Part shown: positions 25,746-34,321 of the stretch, in pieces
How positions within the stretch are numbered: position 1 is the stretch's first letter
Layout of the letters: every line of letters begins with the position of its first letter
Assembly: GCA_020634115.1 (NCBI GenBank)
Contig: JACKCH010000010.1
Coordinates: 558,001 to 622,000, forward strand
Source: Anaerolineaceae bacterium
Lineage (GTDB): Bacteria > Chloroflexota > Anaerolineae > Aggregatilineales > Phototrophicaceae
Length of the DNA stretch: 64,000 nucleotides
Direction of reading: 5' to 3'
The notes under the pieces: generated by a model
What the model saw: the letters and a program-made list of their open reading frames with translations, nothing else
Told to the model about the DNA's origin: nothing
The model's database searches: none
Translations under genes and position numbers: made by a program

Positions 25746-26759
25746 CTATTGCGTGCTGATCGCGTCAGCCTTGTTTACGTCGTCTTCGTTTTCTTCTTGC
25801 GGCATGTAGCCTTTTTCGCGCAGCCGTTCGACCAGCTCATCCAGTGATTTTTCACCAAAGTTGCGGATCGCTAACATCGCATCCGGGCCACGATCCAGCA
25901 TATCCAGGACATCCCCGACAGTGGTGATGCCGGTTCGCTTGAGCGAATTGAACACGCGCACACTCAGGTCAAGTTCTTCGATAGGCCGCTGGTGCAGTTC
26001 GTTCGCATGGGGGCGAAGCGGTTCATCGTCAACCGGGGCTGGTTCCATTGGCAGAGAGAACACATCCTGCACACCGGCAATCGGCTGGAGATGCTTCATC
26101 AAAATCTGGGCGGCCTGGGAGAGCGCGTCTTCCGGGCGGATCGTGCCATCGGTCCAGATTTCGAGAATGAGTTTGTCGTAGTTGGTGCGCTGATGCACGC
26201 GGGCGCTTTCCACATCAAAGTTCACGCGGCGGATCGGGCTGAAAATCGCATCCACCGGGAGTTCGCCAATCGGCAGCCGCCCACGTTCTTCCGCCGGGCT
26301 GTAGCCACGCCCCATCTGCACATCAAATTCGATCTCCAGGTGTGTATCCGGCGAATCTGCCGTGAACAGGTAGAGATCGGTATTCACAATATTGATTTCC
26401 GGCGGGCAGATAATATCTGCCGCAGTCACAGTTCCCTCACCCCGATGTTCCAACCGCAGCCGAGGCAGCGCCATATCCGCACTACCCACCATTTCCAGAC
26501 AGATTTGCTTGATCTGCAAAATGAGCTGGGTCATATCCTCGCGCACGCCGGGGATAGAGGAAAATTCGTGATGCACATCGGAAACGCGGACACTCGTAAT
26601 CGCTGTACCCGTCAGGGACGAGAGCAACACACGGCGCAGCGCCGTACCCAGAGTCAGGCCGTAGCCGCTTTCCAGCGGGCTCAACACGAAACGCCCGTAA
26701 TTACGTGAAGTCGCTTCACCTTCGACACGGTGCGGCAGCACCATATTATTTGTAACCAA
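25746..26759 (-). CDS. rpoA: DNA-directed RNA polymerase subunit alpha
   Basis: The 337-residue subunit has both parts. The N-terminal dimerisation/assembly domain includes GYGLTLGTALRRVLLSSL and EFSSIPGVREDMTQLILQIK. The C-terminal domain is ELDLSVRVFNSLKRTGITTV, then AIRNFGEKSLDELVERLREK. It contacts UP elements and regulators. It follows rpsK by 64 nt with no rpsD between them, unlike the usual alpha operon. Confidence 0.97.
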   Translation of the reverse strand: MVTNNMVLPHRVEGEATSRNYGRFVLSPLESGYGLTLGTALRRVLLSSLTGTAITSVRVSDVHHEFSSIPGVREDMTQLILQIKQICLEMVGSADMALPRLRLEHRGEGTVTAADIICPPEINIVNTDLYLFTADSPDTHLEIEFDVQMGRGYSPAEERGRLPIGELPVDAIFSPIRRVNFDVESARVHQRTNYDKLILEIWTDGTIRPEDALSQAAQILMKHLQPIAGVQDVFSLPMEPAPVDDEPLRPHANELHQRPIEELDLSVRVFNSLKRTGITTVGDVLDMLDRGPDAMLAIRNFGEKSLDELVERLREKGYMPQEENEDDVNKADAISTQ

Positions 26760-26823
26760 TGCTCAATCCTCCGGTTCTATTGCCGTGATGGACAAAGCCA
26801 GGCAAGCCAGGCTCAACGAACAA

Positions 26824-27228
26824 TTAAACACGACGGCGCTTGCGCGGGCGTACCCCGTTATGGGGGACGGGCGTGACATCAGTGATCGAGCGCACTTTGA
26901 CACCGCTGGACTGAATGGCGCGAATCGCCGCCTCACGTCCAGGGCCAGGGCCTTTTACAAAAATATCCACTTCCTGCATCCCATGAGTCTGCGCTTGTTC
27001 CGCAGCAGTTTGCGCCGCCATACGAGCTGCATAGGGCGTACTTTTACGGCTGCCCTTAAAGCCCGATGTTCCGGCACTGGCCCAGGCGACCACGTTCCCC
27101 AATTGGTCTGTCATAGACACAATGGTGTTATTGAACGTAGCGTGAATATGCGCCTGCCCATAGGGAATGTTCTTGACAACTTTTCTGGCTGTACGGCGAC
27201 CAGCAGCAGCTTTCTTTTGACGTGCCAT
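26824..27228 (-). CDS. rpsK: 30S ribosomal protein S11 (uS11)
   Basis: The 134-residue protein has the S11 blocks GQAHIHATFNNTIVSMTDQL, GFKGSRKSTPYAA and GPGPGREAAIRAIQ, and a C-terminal HNGVRPRKRRRV. It lies 134 nt after rpsM, an unusually long gap containing a hairpin. Confidence 0.97.
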   Translation of the reverse strand: MARQKKAAAGRRTARKVVKNIPYGQAHIHATFNNTIVSMTDQLGNVVAWASAGTSGFKGSRKSTPYAARMAAQTAAEQAQTHGMQEVDIFVKGPGPGREAAIRAIQSSGVKVRSITDVTPVPHNGVRPRKRRRV

Positions 27229-27282
27229 AGTCCCTCTTTTTCAGCTTATACTTCACCAGTAATGGTGTTCTTGCGGGAAAAC

Positions 27283-27308
27283 GCGCCCTGCCAGACTTCA
27301 CAGGGCGC
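27283..27308 (-). promoter_or_regulatory. Hairpin in the rpsM-rpsK gap (possible attenuator)
   Basis: Arms GCGCCCTG (27283-27290) and CAGGGCGC (27301-27308) make a perfect 8-bp GC-rich stem with a 10-nt loop. On the minus strand it is followed by GTTTTCCC. It could be an internal attenuator or processing site between rpsM and rpsK; the T run is short. Confidence 0.4.
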
Positions 27309-27362
27309 ATTCTCGAATGTTGATTTATACAGTTGACCCACAGTGCCGAATTGAGCGCAGCA

Positions 27363-27749
27363 CTATTTCTTGGTCGCGCCACGCCGCCGACCACGCCCTG
27401 GCACCGTCTTACGCGGGCCACGCCGGGTACGAGCGTTAGTACGGGTACGCTGGCCGCGTGCCGGCAGGCTACGACGATGCCGCAGTCCCCGGTAGCTGCC
27501 AATTTCGGAAAGCCGTTTAATATTCAACTGAATCGTCCGGCGCAGATCACCTTCTGTCGTATAAACGCCGATGGCGTCACGCAGACGCTGCACTTCGTCT
27601 TCCGAAAGGTTGCGGACACGGGTATCCGGGTTGACCCCGGTTTGACCCAGAATTTTCCGGCTTGTCGGGCGGCCAATCCCATAAATGTAGGTCAGAGCCA
27701 CTTCTACTCGTTTGTCGCGGGGCAGATCTACCCCTTCAATACGCGCCAT
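27363..27749 (-). CDS. rpsM: 30S ribosomal protein S13 (uS13)
   Basis: The 128-residue protein begins MARIEGVDLPRDKRVEVALT and has YIYGIGRPTSRKIL, GSYRGLRHRRSLPARGQRT and RTRRGPRKTVPGRGRR, all typical S13 motifs. It follows rpmJ by 21 nt. Confidence 0.97.
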   Translation of the reverse strand: MARIEGVDLPRDKRVEVALTYIYGIGRPTSRKILGQTGVNPDTRVRNLSEDEVQRLRDAIGVYTTEGDLRRTIQLNIKRLSEIGSYRGLRHRRSLPARGQRTRTNARTRRGPRKTVPGRGRRRGATKK

Positions 27750-27770
27750 GAATATCCTCCAGGTGCTGCT

Positions 27771-27884
27771 TTAGCCCTGACGCTGTTTGTGTTTCGGGTT
27801 TTCACAGATTACCATCACGCGCCCATGCCGCTTGATGATTCGGCATTTCGGGCAGCGCACTTTGACAGATGCTGAAACACGCAT
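27771..27884 (-). CDS. rpmJ: 50S ribosomal protein L36 (bL36)
   Basis: The 37-residue protein reads MRVSASVKVRCPKCRIIKRH and continues to a zinc site CPKC...C-x4-H (CENPKH). It is the zinc-binding C+ type. It is the first gene of this operon. The usual upstream infA, map, adk and secY are absent, so the operon starts here with its own promoter (27921-27950). Confidence 0.93.
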   Translation of the reverse strand: MRVSASVKVRCPKCRIIKRHGRVMVICENPKHKQRQG

Positions 27885-27920
27885 GATTAAATTACCCTTA
27901 TGATTTGCCTAAGAAAGGCT

Positions 27921-27950
27921 AGTATACCAAAGGTCGCCTGAATGTGTCTA
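27921..27950 (-). promoter_or_regulatory. Promoter of the rpmJ-rpsI ribosomal operon
   Basis: On the minus strand, -35 TAGACA (27945-27950) and -10 TATACT (27921-27926) are separated by 18 nt, 37 nt before the rpmJ ATG. Both differ from consensus by one base. A strong housekeeping promoter is expected here. No gene lies between 27885 and 28171. Confidence 0.65.
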
Positions 27951-28171
27951 CGGCTAATTTTTGGCAATCAGACAGGAAAGTAAAACCGGTTTTGCAGGCT
28001 GATTTTACCTCGTTTTCCCCGGTTTACGGGGGGAAGCACACCCTTCACAAAAATCCAGCGGTGAACGCTGTAGTTATCTGAAAACTTATATGTAAAATAT
28101 CCGATAATCTATAGATTGTTTTGACGGTAGGTCTGGAATCGCTTATCGTCCCCACTCCTAATCGCTATGCG

Positions 28172-28929
28172 CGTTTTCCCCTCGCTCTGAGGGCTCAGAG
28201 GAAGAGACAAGTCATACGGAGCGGTGTGAGGGAGAAGAATAGCAATGGTTGGACGAAATAGATCACGAATGGGCTCCAGACCACACCGAAAGGTACTCAA
28301 GCGAGATTGGCGGCCAACCGTGGCGGGTGGCAGAGCCTGCCCAAGCAGCATCACGAGCGCATAAGCCAATGGGAACAATGCCATTGAAAACCACACATTT
28401 CAAGTCACGGAAACTGACTTTCTGATGGAAGCGCCGCTTGTACAGGCTGGGGGCAACTGTTACACTGCTGACCAGACCCCAGAGTTGGTTATAACCGGGC
28501 AGTTGAGCAACAGTCGCGACCAAGGGCAACCAGCTGGCTTTCTTGAAAACATCGCCCACCCCTTGCCAGACCTGTCCCGCTGCAGCAAGGTCTTTGAGTG
28601 CGACCATGTGAACCGTGTCCCAAGGACAGAAAACGCTGGAGATGTCGATACTGGCTGCTCATCGTGCGGCGTGGTTGCAAGGCATGAGCCACAACTTAGC
28701 AAGCAACTGCCGCTGACAAGGACACCGAGCGTGAAATCTCGCGGGACATGGCGCAGACGAAATTCGAGTGCGGTTTGATTTACAATGTAGCAGACAACAA
28801 CGTACAATGGGGGAGCGTTCAAGGGCATCTGTAGGCTTGGATGGGACAGGCAAATACAAATACCTATTGAACCCTTTTGTCCCCCCCCCCCCAATTTCTT
28901 GTGTCGTGCAGTAAAATCGCAATGGAGAG
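28172..28929 (-). mobile_element. Degenerate IS4-like element, copy 2 (longer form)
   Basis: This 758-bp region matches copy 1 (21824-22315) at both ends and carries about 264 bp more in the middle (about 28328-28591). Minus-strand fragments read SSQYRHLQRFLSL (IS4 transposase N-terminal motif) and LAYALVMLLGQAL...RQSRLSTFRCGLEPIRDL (C-terminal pattern). The DDE core is missing and frames are shifted, so it is a non-autonomous relic. It ends 55 bp before the CPBP protease start. A run of 12 C at 28881-28892 is in this copy only. Confidence 0.65.
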
Positions 28930-28984
28930 GGACTGGGGGGAGGAATTTCGCTTAGATCCGATTTACCACAATGATTGAGGCACT

Positions 28985-29722
28985 ATGTTTCGACGGATTC
29001 TAACAAGCATTGGCGCAGCGGAAGTGCCACCCCCCTGGGGGCTGGGCATCGCCTTCTCCAATGCGGTGGCGGCTTTTCTCGCGCTGATTATTGGGGTGGG
29101 CGTCATGGTCGCGCTGTTGGGTGACACGCCTTTTACCCTGTTCGCCGGATGGTCGGCGGGGGCGGCGCTGGCAATTGCTTTTACCTGGTTCACCCGGCGC
29201 AGAACTGAAGAACGAAAGGCGCTCCGGTTGGGGGATAACGTCCCACTGCCGACGCTGTTTATGGTGCTGCTGGTCAGCCTGGGCGTCGTGATTACGCTGG
29301 ATGTCGTGAGTTTCCGTCTGACCAGGCAGTTCGTCTCCGACCCGGAACTGGTGACGCTGTACAGCGGAACAATGACCGCCGCCACCTGGGGTTTCGCGGC
29401 GCTGTTTATGGTGGTCATGCAGCCGATTGCTGAGGAACTCGTTTTTCGAGGCATGATCCTGCCCGCGCTGCGGAAAGAGTTAGGCGCGTGGTTCGGGCTG
29501 CTCATCAACGCCGTGTTGTACGCCGGATTTCACCTGCTGGCGTACCTGCCCCTGGAAGCACGTACCGAAACCGGGTTATGGTATGGAGCGGCGCTGCCGT
29601 TTATCGCCGGGCTGTTCTTCGGCGCAGTGCGGGCGTATACCGGCTCAACGCGGGCAGCGGTGGCGGCGCATGTTGCATTCGGGCTGTTCGCCATCTTCAA
29701 AGCGATCACGCTGGTAGGGTAG
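28985..29722 (+). CDS. CPBP-family intramembrane metalloprotease
   Basis: The 245-residue protein has about six to seven hydrophobic helices. The CPBP/CAAX-protease motifs are PIAEELVFRGMILPAL (EExxxR), AGFHLL and AHVAFGLF, which supply the zinc-binding Glu and His residues. It probably cleaves membrane peptides or modifies proteins in the membrane. The IS4-like remnant ends 55 bp upstream. The next gene, yjjX, starts 6 nt after the stop, so the two are likely co-transcribed. Confidence 0.9.
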   Translation: MFRRILTSIGAAEVPPPWGLGIAFSNAVAAFLALIIGVGVMVALLGDTPFTLFAGWSAGAALAIAFTWFTRRRTEERKALRLGDNVPLPTLFMVLLVSLGVVITLDVVSFRLTRQFVSDPELVTLYSGTMTAATWGFAALFMVVMQPIAEELVFRGMILPALRKELGAWFGLLINAVLYAGFHLLAYLPLEARTETGLWYGAALPFIAGLFFGAVRAYTGSTRAAVAAHVAFGLFAIFKAITLVG

Positions 29723-29727
29723 GTGTC

Positions 29728-30264
29728 GTGAAAACAATTGTCGTAGCGTCACAGAATCCGGTCAAAATTGCGGCGGCGCGTCAGGGGTTTAACCAGTTGT
29801 TCCCTGGTGAAACGGTCACGGTAACGGGCGTGAATGTGCCATCGGGCGTGAGTGACCAACCGATGAGCGACGCTGAAACCTACCAGGGCGCCCGCAACCG
29901 CGCTCAGGCCGCCCGCGATGCACAGCCAGGAGCGGACTACTGGATGGGCATTGAAGGGGGACTCACGGACTGGGACGGGGATTTGCTCGCTTTTGCCTGG
30001 ATTGTGGTGCTGGCCGGTGATCTGGTGAGCCACAGCCGCACTGCGACGTTTTCTTTGCCGCAGGAAATTGTGACGCTGATCCGGCAGGGAATCGAGTTGG
30101 GCGAGGCCGATGACATCGTGTTCCGTCGCAACAACTCGAAACAGGGCAATGGCGCGGTGGGCATCCTGACCGGCGACATAATTGACCGTACCGGGTACTA
30201 CGCGCACGCGGTCATGTTGGCGTTAATTCCCTTCAAGAACCCGGATTTGACGTTCCAGCGGTGA
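29728..30264 (+). CDS. yjjX: Inosine/xanthosine triphosphatase
   Basis: About 178 residues from GTG 29728, preceded by GGTAGGTG. It begins VKTIVVASQNPVKIAAARQG and has SDQPMSDAETYQGARNRA and DYWMGIEGGL, typical of the YjjX family that hydrolyses ITP/XTP to keep damaged purines out of nucleic acids. The long frame that begins at 29488 runs inside the protease gene and is not the real N-terminus. Confidence 0.9.
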   Translation: MKTIVVASQNPVKIAAARQGFNQLFPGETVTVTGVNVPSGVSDQPMSDAETYQGARNRAQAARDAQPGADYWMGIEGGLTDWDGDLLAFAWIVVLAGDLVSHSRTATFSLPQEIVTLIRQGIELGEADDIVFRRNNSKQGNGAVGILTGDIIDRTGYYAHAVMLALIPFKNPDLTFQR

Positions 30265-30355
30265 TCGTCAGGTGGCTGGCTCTGATCTGGATACCTGTTA
30301 CAATGGGAAAATGTGAAATTGTCCGGTGTATAGGTAGAGTTTGAGGACAAACGAC

Positions 30356-31351
30356 GTGAAGATTCTGATTCTGGGTGGGACACGTTTTTTAGGACGACAC
30401 ATTGTTGAAGCAGCGTTAGCCCAGGGGCATGAAGTCACCCTGTTTAACCGGGGGACGACCAATCCCGATTTATTCCTCCAGGTTGAAAAACTGGTTGGCA
30501 ACCGCGATGGCGGCCTGAGCGCACTCAAAGGTCGCCGTTGGGATGTAGCGGTAGACACCTGCGGCTACGTGCCGCGCCTGGTGCGGGCATCGGTTGAACA
30601 GTTGGCAACCAGTGTGGAACACTACACGTTCATTTCGAGCATCTCTGTGTATGCCGACACGACGACCTATGGCATAGACGAAAGCGCCGAACTGCTGACT
30701 TTGGCCGATGAAACCGTCGAAGAAGTCACCGGGCAGACCTACGGCGGCCTCAAGGTGCTGTGCGAGAACGCCGCTGAGGAAGTCATGCCGGGGCGGGTGC
30801 TGCATGTCCGCAGCGGATTGATCGTTGGCCCACATGACCCGACTGACCGTTTCACCTACTGGCCGGTACGGGTGGCGATGGGCGGCGAGATTCTGGCTCC
30901 GGCTGGGCCGGAGATGGCGGTACAGGTGATTGATGCTCGCGACCAGGCCGCCTGGATTATCCGCATGGCGGAAGCGCGTAAGGCGGGGGTGTACAACGTC
31001 ACCGGGCCGGATTATCCCCTGACGATGGGCAAGCTGCTCGAAACCTGCCTGGACGTGAGCGGGAGTCAGGCCTCACTGACCTGGGTCACGGATGAATTTC
31101 TGCTGGAACATGACGTAACACCCTATACGGAACTGCCGTTGTGGATTCCCCATACCTATAACGGGATGCAGGCCGTCAAAGTGCAGAAGGCGCTAGACGC
31201 CGGGTTGAGCTTCCGTCCATTAGCGGATACCGTGCGGGATACGTTGGCGTGGAATGCGCAGCGTACCGGGGACGCCACCGGACTCAAGTTGAACGCCGGG
31301 ATGCTGCAAGACCGTGAAGCCGCGCTGCTGGATGCCTGGAAGCGGCGTTGA
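30356..31351 (+). CDS. NAD-dependent epimerase/reductase (extended SDR)
   Basis: About 331 residues from GTG 30356 (GAGG 9 nt upstream). The Rossmann motif KILILGGTRFLGRHIVEAAL is at the N-terminus. HYTFISSISVYAD and YGGLKVLCENAAEE give the Ser/Tyr/Lys region with YGGLK in the YxxxK position. It resembles the NAD-dependent epimerase/CSP41-like reductases; the substrate is unknown. No sugar genes are next to it. Confidence 0.82.
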   Translation: MKILILGGTRFLGRHIVEAALAQGHEVTLFNRGTTNPDLFLQVEKLVGNRDGGLSALKGRRWDVAVDTCGYVPRLVRASVEQLATSVEHYTFISSISVYADTTTYGIDESAELLTLADETVEEVTGQTYGGLKVLCENAAEEVMPGRVLHVRSGLIVGPHDPTDRFTYWPVRVAMGGEILAPAGPEMAVQVIDARDQAAWIIRMAEARKAGVYNVTGPDYPLTMGKLLETCLDVSGSQASLTWVTDEFLLEHDVTPYTELPLWIPHTYNGMQAVKVQKALDAGLSFRPLADTVRDTLAWNAQRTGDATGLKLNAGMLQDREAALLDAWKRR

Positions 31352-31384
31352 GATAGGGCGGGCGATGAAAGGCATAATAGACCG

Positions 31385-31951
31385 GTGACTCTCAACCAGA
31401 ATGCCGATGGCATGACGAACCTCTTTGAAGGCCTGCGGGTGCGGCTGACTCCGCTGACCAATGGCGACGCCGCCGTCATCGCGGACTGGCACCTGGACAG
31501 CCGTTACCTGCGCCTGTTGGATGCCGCGATTGCCTTCCCCAAAAATGAGGGTCAGGTGATGCGCTGGATTCAGGGCGGCCAACAAGAAAAAGACAATTTC
31601 CTTTTTGGCATCCGTACCCTTTCCAGTGACCTGCTGATCGGGTTTATCGAGATCAACGGGATTCTGTGGCCGCATGGCACGGGGTGGATTGCGATTGGCA
31701 TCGGTGAGCCGGAATACCGGGGCAAGGGATTCGGCTATGAGGCGATGCAGATGGCGCTCAACTACGCCTTTCACGAGTTGAATCTGCACCGGATGCAGTT
31801 GACGGTGTTCAGTTACAACACGTCCGCCATCGCGCTCTATGAAAAACTTGGTTTCCAGCGGGAAGGCACACACCGCGAGTTTCTGCTGCGGGACAACCAG
31901 CGGCACGATATGTATCTCTACGGCCTGCTGCGGCATGAGTGGTTAGGGTAG
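31385..31951 (+). CDS. GNAT-family N-acetyltransferase
   Basis: The frame starts at GTG 31385; ATG 31412 (MTNLFEGLRVRLTPLTNGD) is an equally good start. The acetyl-CoA site is IAIGIGEPEYRGKGFGYEAM, a near-perfect Q/RxxGxG/A loop, followed by LHRMQLTVFSYNTSAIALYE typical of RimJ/RimL-like enzymes. It may acetylate protein N-termini or small amines. It lies 33 nt after the epimerase. Confidence 0.88.
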   Translation: MTLNQNADGMTNLFEGLRVRLTPLTNGDAAVIADWHLDSRYLRLLDAAIAFPKNEGQVMRWIQGGQQEKDNFLFGIRTLSSDLLIGFIEINGILWPHGTGWIAIGIGEPEYRGKGFGYEAMQMALNYAFHELNLHRMQLTVFSYNTSAIALYEKLGFQREGTHREFLLRDNQRHDMYLYGLLRHEWLG

Positions 31952-32043
31952 CGAATTTTTACGCTTGTAACACTTCCCTAACAGCCACTGGCGTGCAAGC
32001 GTGATAGACTCGAAGTTTATAACCACAATCACGAAGGACACTT

Positions 32044-32862
32044 ATGCAAGTCGCGTTAAATTATTCTCCCCAGGCGGCAGCCCTGCTCGATCAAGGTGTG
32101 ATCGAACTCGATTACTACAAATGCCCCAATTGGCCGGATATGGTCGCAACCGCCAGCCAGCAGCGCCCGGCTTATGTGCATTGGCCGTTGATGGCCGGTC
32201 GGCATAACGGCGGACAGGTCGGTTGGGAAAACGTTACAAGCCTGCTCAACAGCACCCCAACTCCCTATGTGAATACCCATCTCGCGCCGCATATCGGTGA
32301 TTTTAAGGATATGCCGCTGGATACCATGCTCCCAGAGCATGACCGTCTTTTGACGGAGGCCATACTGGAAGACGTGAATGATATGGGGGCGCGGTACGGC
32401 ATGGAACGGGTGATTCTGGAAAATGCCACCTGGGACCCAAGCTATTATATTCCGCGCCCGGTGCTGGAAGCCGAGCGAATCAGCCAGGTGGTTCATGATA
32501 CCGGAGCCGGGTTCTTGTTGGACATCTCTCATGCCCGCTGTTCCGCCGCGTACCTGGGGGTGGATCCGCAGGAGTACATCGCCAACTTGCCGGTTGACCA
32601 CCTGCGCGAACTGCATGTGACCGGTGTGATTTATGACACTTCGCAGAATCGGTTAAATGACCATTTCCCTATGACCGAAACGGACTGGTTTCTGACAGAA
32701 TGGGTATTAGAAAAGATTCACAGCGGTGATTGGCCGATTCCCTGGGTGGTGGCGCTGGAATACGGTGGCGTGGGGGCGGGCTTTAGCGAACGCAGCAAAG
32801 TTGAGGTGATCGCAGCAGATTTACCACGTTTGTACCGGTTGGTGAAACCCGTTCACGCATAG
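32044..32862 (+). CDS. DUF692 / MNIO-like TIM-barrel protein
   Basis: The 272-residue protein resembles DUF692 (MbnB/TglH-like multinuclear iron oxygenase family). Metal-ligand candidates are HLAPHIGDF, VILENATW, LLDISHARCSA, LRELHVTG and DHFPMTETDWFL. Family members modify cysteines in peptides, using a recognition partner. No precursor peptide or partner gene is seen nearby, and several residues differ from classical DUF692, so it may be a distinct TIM-barrel subgroup. Confidence 0.65.
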   Translation: MQVALNYSPQAAALLDQGVIELDYYKCPNWPDMVATASQQRPAYVHWPLMAGRHNGGQVGWENVTSLLNSTPTPYVNTHLAPHIGDFKDMPLDTMLPEHDRLLTEAILEDVNDMGARYGMERVILENATWDPSYYIPRPVLEAERISQVVHDTGAGFLLDISHARCSAAYLGVDPQEYIANLPVDHLRELHVTGVIYDTSQNRLNDHFPMTETDWFLTEWVLEKIHSGDWPIPWVVALEYGGVGAGFSERSKVEVIAADLPRLYRLVKPVHA

Positions 32863-32968
32863 CATATTTTTGAAGAGCAAAAACCCTTTGTTTGCGATAA
32901 AAATACCCCTCGATCTTGCTGATCCCAATTATAAGTTTCAGACCGATTATCTTCTCTGAGATGAGTTC

Positions 32969-34276
32969 ATGTGCGATGATGCGTATTCCGATTCCCTGCG
33001 GGCGATTGTCCGTCCGATACCGACACGAGATTATCCCCAAAACCTGGAATCCATGACGGCGTTACTGGCCGAGATGGGCAACCCGCAGCGGGCGTTTCGT
33101 TCCATCGTGGTTGCCGGGTCCGTCGGCAAAGGGACAACCTGCTACCGTCTGGCGCAGATTCTATATGCGAATAACCTGAATGTTGGTCTTTATACCAGCC
33201 CGCATTTGCACAGTTTTCGGGAACGATTTGTCATCAATACTGCGATGATCACCTGCCCGGTGTTTGTAAATGGTGTAGCCGAAGTGCTGGCGGCGGCCAG
33301 TCAGACGCCCTACCATTACAGCACATTTGAGATGGCGACGGCGCTGGCATTTTGGTGGTTCGCCCGTAATCATGTGGATATTGCCGTGCTGGAAGTCGGG
33401 TTAGGTGGGCGTTACGACGCCGTGAATACGGTAGAGAACATCCTGGCGATTATCACGCCGATTGAACTGGAACACACGGCGATGCTGGGCAATAATCTGA
33501 CCGCAGTAGCCGCCCACAAAGCAGGAATCATCCAGCCGGGCGGACACGTGATTAGTGTGAAGCAGTTAGCTGAGGTGCAGCGGCGGCTGGAACAGGAAGT
33601 GCAGACGAAAAAAGCGACGCTGCAACTCAATGGCGCGCGGGGTGACCGCCATCAGGGTTCGATTCTGGGGCTGGCGGCCTGGCAGAATTTACGGGATCGC
33701 GGGCTGATTCCCCGGCGGCCATTCAAATATTTTCTGGAAACGGATACACTGCCGGGCCGGTTAGAGCAGGTTCAGATTGCCGGGCGCGACGTAATGTTGG
33801 ACGGAGCGCATACGCCCAACGCCGCCCACCGTTTGCGCGGGGAGATTGATCGGCGGCTTGGCCCGAATGAGCCGGTGTGTATCATCATTGGGATGCTCCA
33901 GGACAAAGCAGTACGCGAGTTTCTGGATGTATTTGATGTGGCCCGTTATCGCATCGTCATCACCCAGGCCACCGGGCATCGTGCTCTGTCATCGGCCACG
34001 ATCCGGGCGCAGTTCCAGCCGCACGCTGCCCAGGTAGAAGTCGCTGGGGATTTAAACGAGGCAATGCAACAGATTCACACGATGCCGGAACACTTCTTGG
34101 TCGTCACCGGATCGCTGCGCCTGGTTTCGGCGGCGCGAGAAGCTTATGGTTTGGTATCGCCGCGTCTGATACCGGAAGCACGCATGACACGGACTATTTT
34201 TGAAGGTAGCGATTACCTGGTACGGCTGCGTATTCGGGAGGAAACACCGCCCCCGCCGGACGCGCTGGCACATTAA
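32969..34276 (+). CDS. folC: Folylpolyglutamate synthase/dihydrofolate synthase-like Mur ligase
   Basis: The 435-residue protein has FolC order: P-loop VVAGSVGKGTTCYRLAQIL (about 48-66), SPHLHSFRERF, STFEMATALAFWWF, VLEVGLGGRYDAVN, TPIELEHTAMLGN and MLDGAHTPNAA in the C-terminal domain. It should add glutamate to folates. The P-loop reads GSVGKGT rather than the usual GTNGKGS, an unusual variant, so a related Mur-ligase substrate is possible. Confidence 0.85.
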   Translation: MCDDAYSDSLRAIVRPIPTRDYPQNLESMTALLAEMGNPQRAFRSIVVAGSVGKGTTCYRLAQILYANNLNVGLYTSPHLHSFRERFVINTAMITCPVFVNGVAEVLAAASQTPYHYSTFEMATALAFWWFARNHVDIAVLEVGLGGRYDAVNTVENILAIITPIELEHTAMLGNNLTAVAAHKAGIIQPGGHVISVKQLAEVQRRLEQEVQTKKATLQLNGARGDRHQGSILGLAAWQNLRDRGLIPRRPFKYFLETDTLPGRLEQVQIAGRDVMLDGAHTPNAAHRLRGEIDRRLGPNEPVCIIIGMLQDKAVREFLDVFDVARYRIVITQATGHRALSSATIRAQFQPHAAQVEVAGDLNEAMQQIHTMPEHFLVVTGSLRLVSAAREAYGLVSPRLIPEARMTRTIFEGSDYLVRLRIREETPPPPDALAH

Positions 34277-34321
34277 AGGTTTCTAACGTGAACTTAAATC
34301 ACGAATCACAACTTCTGTGGT

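Noticed and set aside
28263..28607. 114-codon minus frame inside repeat copy 2
   Set aside because: It crosses the repeat and combines frames; it is better explained as a fragment of a broken transposase than as a gene.
28425..28778. 117-codon plus frame inside repeat copy 2
   Set aside because: Open on both strands within a degenerate element, with no family match.
28881..28892. Run of 12 C as a phase-variable tract
   Set aside because: It lies in a transposon relic outside any gene, and copy 1 has a shorter interrupted run; a sequencing or assembly uncertainty is as likely.
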